Of a DNA stretch of 64,000 nucleotides, positions 1-11,696 are shown in pieces. The position numbers and the translations under genes are program-made. The notes under the pieces are model-generated. The model ran no database searches. It was given only the letters and a program-made list of their open reading frames with translations, and was not told the origin of the DNA. Location of the stretch: contig NW_003546326.1 in the NCBI RefSeq assembly GCF_000090795.2, forward strand, positions 209,051 through 273,050, written 5' to 3'. The stretch is from Amphimedon queenslandica (lineage: Eukaryota; Porifera; Demospongiae; Haplosclerida; Niphatidae). How positions within the stretch are numbered: position 1 is the stretch's first letter; each line of letters opens with the position of its first letter.

Positions 1-71
1 AGTACAGTATATTGTTTATTATTATTTTATTCTTTTGTTTCATTGTTCCATTCTCATATTTCCATATTCAG

Positions 72-3000
72 TTTCTCCTTCAAAAGAGTCTGAGATTATT
101 GTCCAGGCCCTTCGTCTCAACACTCTATCTAAACTAACGTTTGCCGATGGTCGTTATTTTGATCAACTTGTTCACGACGTGTTCCCTGACGTTGAGTTCA
201 AGGACTTAGCACAGAAAGAGCTAGTGGGGGCATTAGAACAATCAGCACAAGAAATGCACTTGGAAATCATAGGATCACAAGTTTGTACACCTATCAATAA
301 TACATGCATACATGTATATGTACTCATGATATGCTTAATGTAATAATCTCTTTTTTTCTTTCTCTCTCTCTCTCTCTCTCTTTTTTTCTAGATTGGTAAA
401 GCGCTAGAGCTTTACGAGCAGTTACGTCAGAGGATGGGTGTGGTTATAGTAGGTCCCAGTGGTTCCGGTAAGAGTACCATATGGAAACTCCTCAAGAGCG
501 CTCTCAGTAAATTGAATCATCCAGTGAAGCACTTTACTATGAACCCTAAAGCACTACCCAGAACACAAGTAAGGGTATACATACATGTACATGTACATGT
601 ATGTACATGTACATGTATGTACATGTACATGTACATGTATGCATTTATAAATGTACTATTATGAATCCATGAATCATCATGACATTACAATACATGCATG
701 TACATGTACATGTATTTATATATTTCATACATTATATATGTATACATGTACATGTATTTGTACGCCCATGTACATGTACCATACGTCATTGTTTCCATTC
801 ATAATGCAGTTACTGGGTCACATTGATCTTGATACAAGGGAATGGACTGATGGAGTCCTCACGTCTAGTGCCAGACAGGTTGTTCGTGACTCTGACATAC
901 ACTCGTGGATCATTTGTGATGGAGACATTGATCCGGAGTGGATCGAATCCCTAAACTCTGTCCTTGATGATAACAGGCTCCTTACGATGCCTTCAGGTGA
1001 ACGCATTCAGTTTGGACCCAACGTCAACTTCCTGTTTGAGACTCATGATCTCTCCTGTGCCTCACCTGCTACCATATCTAGAATGGGAATGATATTCTTA
1101 AGGTGAGAGAGTTGGAAATTATAAACCTGATGTGTACATTGTACATGATACTAATATACACAATTATCTGATGGAGAGTTTACTAGTGACAGCTAGGGAT
1201 AATGTTGATATGCTAAAGGAGATGGGTATACTGTATATACACATGTATATGTACACATGTATATTTCTTTCCATGTCTTGTAGTGATGAAGATACTGATG
1301 TCAAAGCTATTGTAAAGGCATGGCTAAAGTCCTCTTCCTCCTCATCTACCCTTGAAGGATGGATTGAGGACTATTTCTACCAGGCTCTTGACTGGGTTCT
1401 TAAGACAGGAGAGAGTATTGTTGAGACTACCCTAGTGGGTCTAGTCATGAATGGGTTGAGTCATTTGGTGGGCGTGTCTTCAAAGGGAGAGTTCTCGTGC
1501 TCTCTTGTGAGGGGATTAGGAGGTAACCTCACCACTGCCACTAGGACTGAATTCGCTAAACAAGTGAACTCTATTCCTTGTTAATTTATTAGTTTATTTG
1601 TAACTTTTCTTTAGGTATTTTCGTGGACACGTGAGTCCCTACCTGATCTCAGACATCCACTTGACTCATACGTCAACCATTCGACCGGCGTACTGTCATC
1701 GTACCAGCTCATAGTACCGGAGGACCTCACCCTGGATGAGTTCTCAAAAGGTTCCTCCCCTCCAGTAGTACTAACAACAGACATACAACGCAATGCTGCT
1801 ATGATATTACCGTGGCTGCAGCAGTCTTCTCGGCAGCCGTTCCTCCTGGTCGGACCGGAGGGGTGTGGCAAAGAGCTACTCCTTAATTATTGTTTTAGCG
1901 GACTCTCCTCAACTCAAGTGGCCATCGTTCACTGCAGCGCTCAGACCTCTTCCATACACGTGCAACAAAAATTATCACAAGTAATTATTTATTAATATTA
2001 TTTATTTATTTATTATTATTATTATTTTATTAATATTATCATGTATTTTATTTATTATTATCATTGCTATTTCCTTTAGATCTGTATGTCTTTATCCACT
2101 ACAACTGGTAGAGTGTATCGTCCCAGAGACTGCGAGAGGCTCATATTATACCTAAAAGACCTCAACTTGCCCAAACCAGACAAATGGGGCACATCACAGA
2201 TCATCGCCTTCCTACAACAGGTCAGTCATATGACTATCACATGATCCAACTATAGTATAATTATAATACTGGTAGGTTCTCACATACAACGGGTTCTACG
2301 ACCATAACTTGGAGTGGATCGGCCTTGAGGGTATTCAAATCATAGCCTCCATTAATCCCGGGGGCAGTCTTGGCCGTCACTCTCTCTCCACACGACTGAC
2401 TGCCATTGTTCGTATTTGCTGCATTGATTATCCGACCATTGACCAGTTGCAGGCGGTGTATGGCGCGTATCTTCAGCCAGTCCTACTCTCTTCTCTCCAG
2501 TCTCATCCTTTCTGGAGCTCAACTGCTAAAGTACACACACTGGCCAACTCCATGATATCAGTCTATGACAAAGTAAGGGATTATTTATGTACATGTACAC
2601 ATCATGAATGTACTACTGTACATTTGCATTTTAATTTAAAAATTACATGTACATGTATGTGTACTTATCATTGTAGAAATTTTGATTAAAGTTATTTCAA
2701 AATTTGAGCCATTTTACTGATATTATTATTCTTGTAGGTGAGGGTCCAGTTTACAACAGATAGCCACTCCCATTATTTGTTTACTCCTCGGGACCTAACC
2801 CAGTGGGTCTGTGGACTCTTACGGTATCCTCTCGCTGATGATACCACCTCAAAAACTGGAGTACTCCAAGCATGGGCCTATGAAGCATGTAGACTCTTCA
2901 GAGATAGACTTGTTGGTAAGTTATTACTAGTTATCACTAGTTATTAATAGTTATTAATGGTTATTACTAGTTATTAATGGTTATTAATGGTTATATAATT

Positions 3001-6000
3001 GTTAGGTGAGACTGCTCGTTCTGAGTTTGATGGTATTCTTGGAAGTGTCCTTCGATCTGATTGGTCGATAGAGCTCCCTCCTTGTGATCACTATTACGTC
3101 ACTTGGGGTGCATCCCACGGGCTTAATGGAGCATCTCAGTTTGGAAAGAGTCTTGGAAAACTAAGCACATCTGATCTTGCAGAAATCATTCACAAAGCTA
3201 CCATTACATACAGTGAGTTAATTGGACAAAAGTCCCTGTACTATAGTACAGGGTCATTGGCCAAATTTTGTCAAAAATGACTAGGAGAGAATTCTGCATT
3301 TTTATAATTTTTTCTAATACATATACATGTACTTATGCTGTATATCAAGTTTGAGCTGATTCTGATTAAAATTGAATTTTTTATGAATTTTAAAAGTTAC
3401 TCAAAAATGGGGCCAAAGTCCCTGTACTATAGTACAGGGTCATTGGCCAAATTTTGTCAAAAATGGCTAGGAGAGAATTCAGCATTTTTATAATTTTTTC
3501 TGATACATATACATGTACTTAGGTTGCATTTCAAGTTTGAGCTGAATCCGATCAAAATTGTATTTTTTATGAATTTTCAGAGTTTCTGCACTTTACTTGT
3601 TTTTAACATTTTCTTCTCCTTAGGTCGTGAACATTGTGAAATCAATATAATAATATTTAATGAAGTGTTGGATCATATAGCACACATTGACAGGGTTCTT
3701 AGCTCTCCAGGTGGGTCCTTACTGCTAGCTGGTAGGAGCGGAGTGGGGAGAAGGACTGCTGTCAAACTAGTCTCTCACATGCACTCAATGGAGATCGTCA
3801 CTCCTCATATATCCCGTAATTATAGCATCAAGCACTTTAGGAATGATCTAAAACAAGTTAGTCCTTATTGTTAAGGATTAGAAGGATTTAAATTTAATGC
3901 GTATTGTATTATTTGAATTTTTAAAATAAACTGTAATTTAATTCATTTTTATGATCACAGGTGATGACTAAGACTGGCATAGAAGGCGAAGATGTTTTGC
4001 TCTTACTAGAAGATCATCAGCTCCTTCAGCCATCGTTCCTTGAAATTACAAACACTCTTCTCTTATCTGGTGAAGTCCCTGGTCTTTATACACAGGAAGA
4101 ACTCGAGCCACTCTTATCTCCTCTTAAAGACCTGGCCTCTGAAGAGGGCTATCGTGGGACGCTACTCTCTTATTTCTCCTCACGTGTTCACTCACACCTT
4201 CACATCGTGTTAGTCATGGATTCATCTTCTATTGATTTTGTCGGACAGTGTGAAGCAAACCCAGCCCTCTACACCTCTTGTACATTCCAGAGTATGGAGG
4301 CGTGGTCATCTCAGACGATGCTGAGCCTCCCATCTGCTATATTGAGAGGGGGCGGGTCTAAAGTGATAATTGGTGACAGGGGAGGAGAGGAAGGATCACT
4401 AGGTTCCTCGTTTCTTAAAATACACGAGTCTTGTGAGTCAATGGGTGCCACTCCACAGCATTTCATGTGCTTTTTACACACTTACCAGTCAGTCCTTTCT
4501 CATAAAAGAGAGGGACTGATCAAACAACAGGATAGGCTACAGGCAGGTATAGGCAAACTTAATGAAGCTACATCGCTTGTTGATGAGCTCAAGACTAAAG
4601 CTGCAGCCCAACGTAGTCTCCTTGCCGTTAAGCAATCCGAAGCAGACGAAGCCTTAGAGCAGATTACAGCAAGTATGTCAGCAGCTTCAGAGAGAAAGAG
4701 TGAGATGGAAGTTATCAGGAGCAAGCAATCAGAAGAAAGAGCTAAACTAGAGACTAGAAAGAAAGCTATTGATATAGAGCTCTCTACGATTGAGCCACTC
4801 GTGGAGCAAGCCAAGAAAGCAGTTGGGAGCATTAAACCAGCAACTCTTGCAGAGATAAGAGCTCTTCATGTGCCGCCCACGGCAATCAGGGATATACTGG
4901 AGGGAGTGCTCTGTATAATGGGCATCTATGATACCTCGTTTAGTAATATGAGGACTTTCCTAGGTAGGAGAGAAGTGAAGGATGACATTATCAATTTCGA
5001 CGTGAGAAAGATCACACCAGAGATACGAAAAAACGTGGAGGCACTTCTTGAAAAGAATAAGAACTCGTTTGAGGACAGCGTCGCCAAACGGGCCAGCGCT
5101 GCCGCCCTCCCTCTTGCCACTTGGGTAAAAGCAACCGTTAAGTTCTCAAATGTTTTAGAAAAGATTGGACCACTGGAGAGAGAGCAAGCTAGTCTCCAAT
5201 CAAATCTTGACAAGTCTGAACAAAAGCTCACAAAACTTAGCACTGGGCTGGAGCAGCTTGATAGAAAAGTTGCAGACATGAGATTAAAGTTTGAGGGCCG
5301 CACAACAGAAGCAGCTAGACTCAAGTTGGAGGTAGAGCGAGAGGAAGAGACCATCATAGCAGCGGAGAACCTAGTCGGGAAATTGAAAGGAGAGCACGAG
5401 AGGTGGACCGAACAGATTGAAGTGCTCAATAAAGAAATGAAGGAAATACCTGTCTCTTCTCTCCTAGCTGCTGCCTTCCTTACTTATCTCTCAAAAGCTC
5501 CAGAAGATGAGAGAAAGAGCAAGATGTCTATGTGGATGGAAATGGTTGGCCTTAAGCAATTTGATATGAAGAGGTTCCTCTCCACGGAGAAAGAGCAGTT
5601 GCTATGGAAAGGTGAAGGCCTTCCATCGGATGAGCTAAGCATAGAGAATGCTCTTATCATCCTCCATGGTCAAGTGTGTCCATTACTAGTGGATCCTTCT
5701 CAAAGGGCCACTTCATGGCTTAAGGATCATCTTAAAGACACTAGACTTGAAGTCATCAACCAGCAGGATCCTAATTTCACCACTGCTCTAGAGCTAGCAG
5801 TGAGATTTGGTAAGACACTAATAATACAAGAGGTTGATGGAGTAGAGCCTTTATTGTTTCCTCTCCTACGCAAAGACCTGGTCAGTCAGGGGCCACGATA
5901 TGTAGTACAGGTTGGGGAGAAAATGATTGACTACAATGACAACTTTTCACTTTACCTAACCACAAGAAACCCAAGCCTTGACATACCCCCATATGCAGAA

Positions 6001-9000
6001 ACTGTCGTATCTGAAATTAATTTCACCACAACCAGAGCAGGCCTAACCTCNNNNNNNNNNNNNNNNNNNNNNNNNNNNNNNNNNNNNNNNNNNNNNNNNN
6101 NNNNNNNNNNNNNNNNNNCACGAGAAACCAGAGCTAGAGGAACGTAAATCAGAGCTTTTAAAATCCGAGGAAGACCTACGAGTCCAACTAGCAGGACTGG
6201 AGGAGTCCTTGCTGCAAGAGCTAGCATCAGCTGAGGGTAACATACTACAGAATAAAGCATTGCTGGAGTCTTTGAATGAAACTAAAGTGAAGAGTCTCAA
6301 CATTAGTCGCTCACTGGATGAGTCCCTCCAGCTACAAGAGTCGCTCAATCGTGAGAGAGACGCTTACCTTCCTCTCTCTGAGTATGGTAGCAACCTTTTC
6401 TTTATCGTCTCTTCTCTCTCTCGCCTCAATCACATGTACCAGTTCAGTCTCGCTGCCTTCATGCGTCTGTTTTGTAGAGCCCTTGAGAGCCGAGAACACA
6501 TTGGGAACACAGAGCTAAGACTACGCTCACTCCGGACTACATTTGAGTCGCTGGTCTATCACTCGGTAATCCGGTCTTTATTTAAAGCTGATAGTCTCGT
6601 GTTTGCCTTGCATTTGGTCCACGGCATGCGGCCAGAGTTATTCCAGGATAAAGAGTGGGAGCTGTTTACTGGTCAGCTGGTTGAGGGAGTATTCAGGAGA
6701 CAGGACTCGATCAAAGCATTGAAGGATACCCTGCCAGCCTGGTGCAACCCTGAGCAGGCCAGTCAGATAACAACACTCAGCTCTAATTTCCCCACTCTCT
6801 ATTCAAACCTTGATCTCTCTAATACCAATCTCTGGGCTGCTTTCAGTCGTAGCTCTCAGTGTGAGAGAGAGTTCCCTCCGACTGTCCTAAAGAGGATCAC
6901 TCCTTTCCAGCAAGTCCTTGTGATACAGGCCCTGCAACCCGATCGCTTACAATGTGCTATGGAGCAGTTTGTTCATTTCGCTCTAAGTCTAAAGGAGCTA
7001 TATCCATCGTCTCTTAATCTCAAGAAACTCTATGCTACTGAAACTTTGCCATCGGAACCGATACTCCTCATAATTTCCCCCGGGGCAGATCCATCACAAG
7101 AACTCCAAGAGTTAGCCGAGGAGGTAGTTGGTGGAGACAATTACCATCAGGTTGCAATGGGGCAGGGACAGGCCGACATTGCATTACAGTGTCTGATGGA
7201 CTCTGCTCAATCCGGACAATGGCTCTGTCTTAAAAACCTTCACCTTGTCGTACCATGGCTACCAGTCCTAGAGAAGAAACTAAACTCACTGGATCCTCAT
7301 CCCAACTTCAGGTTATGGCTCACCACTGAAGCTCATCCTAAATTCTCTCAGATCCTCCTTCAGAGTAGCCTCAAGATAACGTACGAGGCTCCTCCTGGTA
7401 TCAAGAGGAACATACAGCGCTCGTACGAGTCCTGGACTGCCGAGTACGTGGAGGAGGGGAAGAGTGTGACAAGAGCTCAGGCTCTCTTTGTGTTGTCATG
7501 GTTTCATGGAGTCGTCCAGGAGAGGCGTGTGTACATACCTCAGGGCTGGTCCAAGTTTTACGAGTTCTCACTTGCAGACATGAGGGCTGGTGCCAACCTT
7601 ATTGATAGACTCATTGGAAGACAAAGTATAGAATAACATTGTTATTATATTGTAGATGTACTTGTAAAACAGTCTGTAATGGTATATGCATTAACATGAC
7701 TTATAAAGTTCTTTGTCTCTCTTTCTTTTGCCAACCTTATTGATAGACTCATTGGAAGACAAAGTACAGTAAACACTAGAATAACATTGTTATTATATTG
7801 TACATTGTACTTGTAAAACAGTCTGTAATGATATATGCATTTACATTACTTATAAAGTTCTCTGTCTCTCTCTCTTTTCTAGCCTCTGCTATAGATTGGG
7901 AGTTCATGACTGGACTAATGGAGAATGCCATATATGGAGGTCGTGTTGATAATACATATGACATGAGAGTCCTCAGCTCCTACCTTCATCAATACTTCAA
8001 CAGCGGAGTGGTAACCGGTCAAACCGGTTACACGCACCAGTCAGGCAAGAAGAGCCTTCCTATTGGACACATACCAGTATCATCAAAGCTACAAGTACAT
8101 TAATAAGGGTTGTCACTTTTTAAAATTTAAATTTTTATCTTTCTTTTAAAGGATTTCTTAGGTGTAGTGTCTTCGCTGCCAGAGACGGACAAGCCACTTT
8201 ATTTTGGCCTACCAGCAAATATTGACAGATCAAGGCAAAGGACAGTTAGCAGTCAAGTAAAAGAAACAATGTTACTGCTATTTGTTATTATATGGTTGCT
8301 TGTTTGTTTTTAGGTTATTGGTCAGTTAAGGTTGCTGCAAAGGGGCAGCACTGGTAGTGTTAAGTTTGACAGAGAAGCTTGGAGCCAGAGACTGTCACCA
8401 TTATTAAACTTGTGGAGAAAACTGAACCAGGTGCTAATAATCGGGATGAGCGTTCCTATACATATTTAATATTGAATGTTTTATATATTTGTTTAGGGGT
8501 CTGATCTGTTAAAGAAGAAAGTTTCTTTGCCATCGGAAAAGATACAATCGCCCGTAACTGCTTTTATTGCTCTTGAGAATTACAATGCAATAAAATTGAT
8601 ACATGTAAGGCGACAGTATTTTGCATGTTTTTTAAAAATAATAATATATGTTTTTTCTTTAGCTGGTTCATTCTAGTTTAGGATTACTCAACAAGGTCTT
8701 AAAAGGTTCTTCTCTTCTAATGCCGTCAACTCATCAATTAGCTCAATCACTCCTAAATCATCAAGTCCCGCCCACCTGGTCTTCTCAGTGGGAGGGGCCA
8801 GAAGAACCATCTGTATATCTCAGGACATTAATAGGGAAGGCATTGGCTCTGAGTACCTGGCAGGAGAAGTCAACACAAGGCGTGTTGTTGAAAGAGAAAC
8901 CTTTAGATCTTTCTGAAGTATTCAATCCTGCAACGTTCCTCAATGCTTTACGACAAGAGACAGCAAGGTGATGTCATGTGATGTAATATGATGTCATGAT

Positions 9001-9977
9001 AAATTTGTGTATTATAATAATAATAGGCTGTTGAAGATCAGTATGGACTCGTTGGTGTTTTATTGCAGCTGGAGAGTCTCTTCTGTTTCTAAGAAACTAG
9101 TATTACCAGTTCAGGTGCAATTTTGATCTTTTTATGAAATTTACCAAATTTTTGCAAAATGCCCTGGTACATTTGTTTCATCAAAAATGGCTAGGAGAGA
9201 ATTTTATATTTTTATAATTTTTTCTGATACATATATGTGTTTTAATGTTGTGTATCAAGTTTGAGCTGGTTCTGATCAAAATTAGATTTTTTATGAATTT
9301 TTAAAGTTACTCAAAAATTGGATGAAAGTCCCTGTACTATAGTACAGGGTCGTTGGCCAAATTTCGTCAAAAATGGCTAGGAGAGAATTCTGCATTTTTA
9401 TAATTTTTTTTGATACATATACATGTACTTATGTTGTATTTCAAGTTTGAGCTGGTTCTGATCAAAATTGGATTTTTTATGAGTTTTTAAAGTTACTCAA
9501 AAATTGGACAAAAGTCCCTGAATTTTAAAGTTTACTCCAAAGGCCATGAGCTTTATAGTAACAGGGTATTTTATCAAAAATTACTTCAATAGAATTCTCC
9601 TTTTTATAAATTTTAAACTTAAATTTTAATCTTTGAACTATATTGCCAACTATTATACACAGTCAGTTATGTTTCTCTGTTCCTATCACAATGTACAGGT
9701 ATGCAATCTTCAGTTGGAGGGATACAGTTTTGAGAGTGGCTGTCTTGTCGAGAGTAGACATGATTCACCAAGCGTCATCACTCTCCCTCCATGCATAATG
9801 GGATGGGTATCACCAGACACTCCTCCGGCTTATCATCCTCAAGAGTCTATACCACTCCCAGTCTATGCTAGTGAGAATCGTGAGAAACTGGTTATACAAG
9901 TTGACGTGCCTTGCGGTAACGCCAACCAGGAGGCCATTGTACAGACTGGTGCTGCAATATTCCTAAAAAACTTGTAA
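72..9977 (+). CDS. DYNC2H1: Cytoplasmic dynein 2 heavy chain 1, partial (5' end outside window)
   Basis: Motor subunit of dynein-2, which drives retrograde intraflagellar transport in cilia. The window starts inside the AAA2 region. Exons read: 72-280, 392-568, 810-1102, 1284-1563, 1615-1980, 2080-2220, 2275-2572, 2738-2915, 3006-3212, 3624-3856, 3961-7625 (interrupted by the N gap), 7883-8094, 8152-8256, 8314-8430, 8497-8604, 8663-8967, 9027-9115, 9699-9977. Seen: AAA2 P-loop GPSGSGKST near 455, the [12 protein letters not shown] block, AAA3 P-loop GPEGCGKE near 1855, AAA4 P-loop-like GRSGVGRRT near 3732 (Arg in place of Lys), two long coiled-coil stalk helices at about 4500-4820 and 5150-5450 flanking the microtubule-binding region, then AAA5, AAA6 and the C-terminal domain ending GAAIFLKNL. 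The wording is far closer to dynein-2 than to dynein-1 or axonemal chains (for example [10 protein letters not shown] and [11 protein letters not shown]). Introns are short. The longer ones (3213-3623 and 9116-9698) hold the 186-bp repeat family. Confidence 0.97.
578..780. repeat. ACATGT hexamer arrays
   Basis: Runs of (ACATGT)n in a dynein intron (578-640 and 700-780). Similar arrays occur at 21715-21950, 33785-33805, 41150-41170, 57055-57100, 59090-59110, 60970-60995 and 62590-62610. The unit is self-complementary. Confidence 0.8.
2916..3005 (+). repeat. Dynein intron made of a short minisatellite
   Basis: A 90-bp intron consisting almost wholly of tandem agttattac / ggttattaat units of 10-11 bp between its donor and its acceptor gttag. 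Confidence 0.7.
3220..3580 (+). repeat. 186-bp repeat family, two tandem units (DYNC2H1 intron)
   Basis: Two consecutive units. The perfect palindrome CCCTGTACTATAGTACAGGG is at 3234-3253 and 3420-3439, giving a period of 186 bp. Body: ttggccaaattttgtcaaaa, then ctaggagagaattctgcatt, then tacatgtactta, then a poly-A/T end before the next palindrome. Confidence 0.9.
6051..6118. other. Assembly gap (68 N) inside a dynein-2 exon
   Basis: A run of 68 Ns. The reading frame before the gap (ending ...FTTTRAGLT) and after it (starting [10 protein letters not shown]) differ by one base, so 68 is not the true length. Dynein-2 heavy chains have only about eight residues between these two blocks, so the real missing sequence is probably about 25-30 bases. 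Confidence 0.95.
7592..7882 (+). repeat. Tandem duplication (~138-bp unit) across a dynein exon-intron junction
   Basis: The last about 34 bases of the exon (encoding [10 protein letters not shown]) plus the first about 100 bases of the intron are repeated immediately downstream. Copy 1 starts at 7592 and copy 2 at about 7730. Copy 2 has a small insertion after the exon-like part and a few substitutions. The exon most simply ends at 7625 (donor gtatag) and resumes at 7883, giving RQTSAIDWEF in frame. Copy 2 lies wholly in the intron and carries a second potential donor (gtacag). Confidence 0.85.
9130..9560 (+). repeat. 186-bp repeat family, two to three units (DYNC2H1 intron)
   Basis: Palindrome intact at 9330-9349. 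The upstream unit has a decayed palindrome (gccctggtac near 9160) and the downstream junction near 9515 is degenerate. Confidence 0.85.
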
Positions 9978-10344
9978 AAGGAACACTATATAGGCATATT
10001 AAGTACATTGATGACACTATTATAACTGTCATTTTATCTTCATAAACAAGACTTTTTCTTTTTTCTTTATGTTTAAACCTCATGCTATTATTGTAATTAT
10101 TAATTCAAGTAATTAAATGGTGTACTAGATCTGTGGTTGCACGACCTTCTCCTATTTCTTAGAACAATTAGTTGCTGGTGTGGACTGTGGTGAATAGCTA
10201 GCTATGCTGAGATTGCTTGTTGTACCAACACATGACTCATCTATCACAATAAGCTCTATTATTATAATAGTGGAACTGTCTGCTTTCAGTATAGTACCCC
10301 CACACATACCTTCTTCATTTCTTTATTCTGCAACAGTGAAAGAG
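9978..10344. other. Intergenic region between DYNC2H1 and the Ig-like membrane gene
   Basis: 367 bp, AT-rich. It must hold the DYNC2H1 3' UTR (an attaaa is present near 10112) and the promoter and 5' UTR of the next gene. An open frame runs upstream from 10204, but the signal peptide starts at 10345. No other gene or repeat was recognised. Confidence 0.6.
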
Positions 10345-11454
10345 ATGTTTGCTCGTTCTTTTGTGTGTTTTCTTGTTCTTCATTTTGTAGTGCAGTCTGC
10401 TTCTATATGCATCCAAGAATATGGGACTGACTCAAATTGCACTGATTCGTTAATGTTGCTTGTGCCTCGGAGTCGACTGGAGAATAATGATTATGGACTG
10501 TTAGTGAAAGACTTCGCCAGTGTTACCGGTTTTAATATAGGTTCAGTAACTGCTCGATACTTCACTGTTAAAATTGGAAATAGATCTACATCAAAACATT
10601 ATGGTCTAACAGAAAAGGTATGCTTGTTTTTAGATGTGTATGTATTTGATCATTAGTATAGATTGTAGTTGTTATTCTATGTCCTTGATTTAGGTACCTA
10701 TTCCTTCTGACATTGGTAGTGGGTTGCTTACAATTTCTTTGAATTATTTTTTTTCTATTACTCATACCACAATTGAGTGTGCTAACGAATCACCAGACTT
10801 GTATCATGTTAAAGTACAGAGTCAATATTTAATAACTCTGCAAATTTTTGGTAAGCATAAAGAGCATCTAATGTGATTTACAATCTTTCTTATTCATTTT
10901 TAGACAACCCCGTCTTGCATTACAGAGAAAATCCAAACATTCTAGAGTGTCAGTTTAATCATCCCATCTCCAATGTATTGATTGAATTCAAGTTGAATGA
11001 TAAGGTCCTAGGTTACTGTGGCTCATACATGGTTAGCCCATTAGATGACAACAGTAAAGAGATATCTATCTTTTATAATGCCATGAGTGATGTCTGTGCT
11101 TTAAAAATCAAAAGAGTAATAGATGCTAACAGGGGGGAATATGCATGCTCTGTAATGATTCCTTATCCTACTGGTAATGCTTTTTTGAAATTGAACTCTT
11201 CATCATTTACTCCTACCTCATCACCATCACCAAAAACCCAACCTGCTACAATTGGAATTGTATTTGGAGCTATTGCCACTGTTGTAGCAATAGTCATTAT
11301 TATAAGTGTCATAATTCTAGTTCTGCATAAAAAAAAGCTTTGTTGTAATAAATCTACTCCTGCAGGTTCCAGTGAAAGTGAAACAACTCAACTTACCCAT
11401 GATAGTGAAGCAGATGGTGTTATTACTGAATCTCAACAAAATGACAAGAAATGA
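10345..11454 (+). CDS. Small Ig-like single-pass membrane protein
   Basis: Not assigned to a known orthologue. Three exons (10345-10617, 10694-10850, 10904-11454) give 326 aa. I chose the ATG at 10345 because it starts directly with a hydrophobic signal peptide (FARSFVCFLVLHFVV). The ectodomain has paired cysteines spaced like Ig-fold repeats (ECQFNH ... GEYACSV in the last exon, the typical DxGxYxC-like end) and several Asn glycosylation sites. A proline/serine/threonine stalk precedes a strong membrane helix (IGIVFGAIATVVAIVIIISV) at about residues 263-288, then a basic stop-transfer (HKKK, CC) and a short acidic Ser/Thr-rich tail. There is no ITIM, ITAM or enzyme domain. A role as cell-surface adhesion or recognition protein is inference from architecture only. 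Its 3' end faces the receptor gene that ends at 11697. Confidence 0.75.
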
Positions 11455-11696
11455 TGGTTATAACTTTGATTTATTAAACTAGACTAGTATAATTATATTG
11501 TGTGCTTTTATTGTTATTATTAGATCTATTTTATGTTAGTAAAACAAAATGTAAAGTCCCATGTGGACTTGCTCTAGTGATGGGCATGCCCATTTTTGTG
11601 GATTAATTATTAATTTTTGCTATTTCTTCAGGTCCATAAACTAAACTTTAACATGTAAAACTAAGTAAATTTATAGCCAATGAAGTAAAGTCAGAT

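Noticed and set aside
3220-3580. Repeated palindromic units considered as a CRISPR array
   Set aside because: No unique spacers between constant repeats; the whole 186-bp unit is repeated, and the context is a eukaryotic intron.
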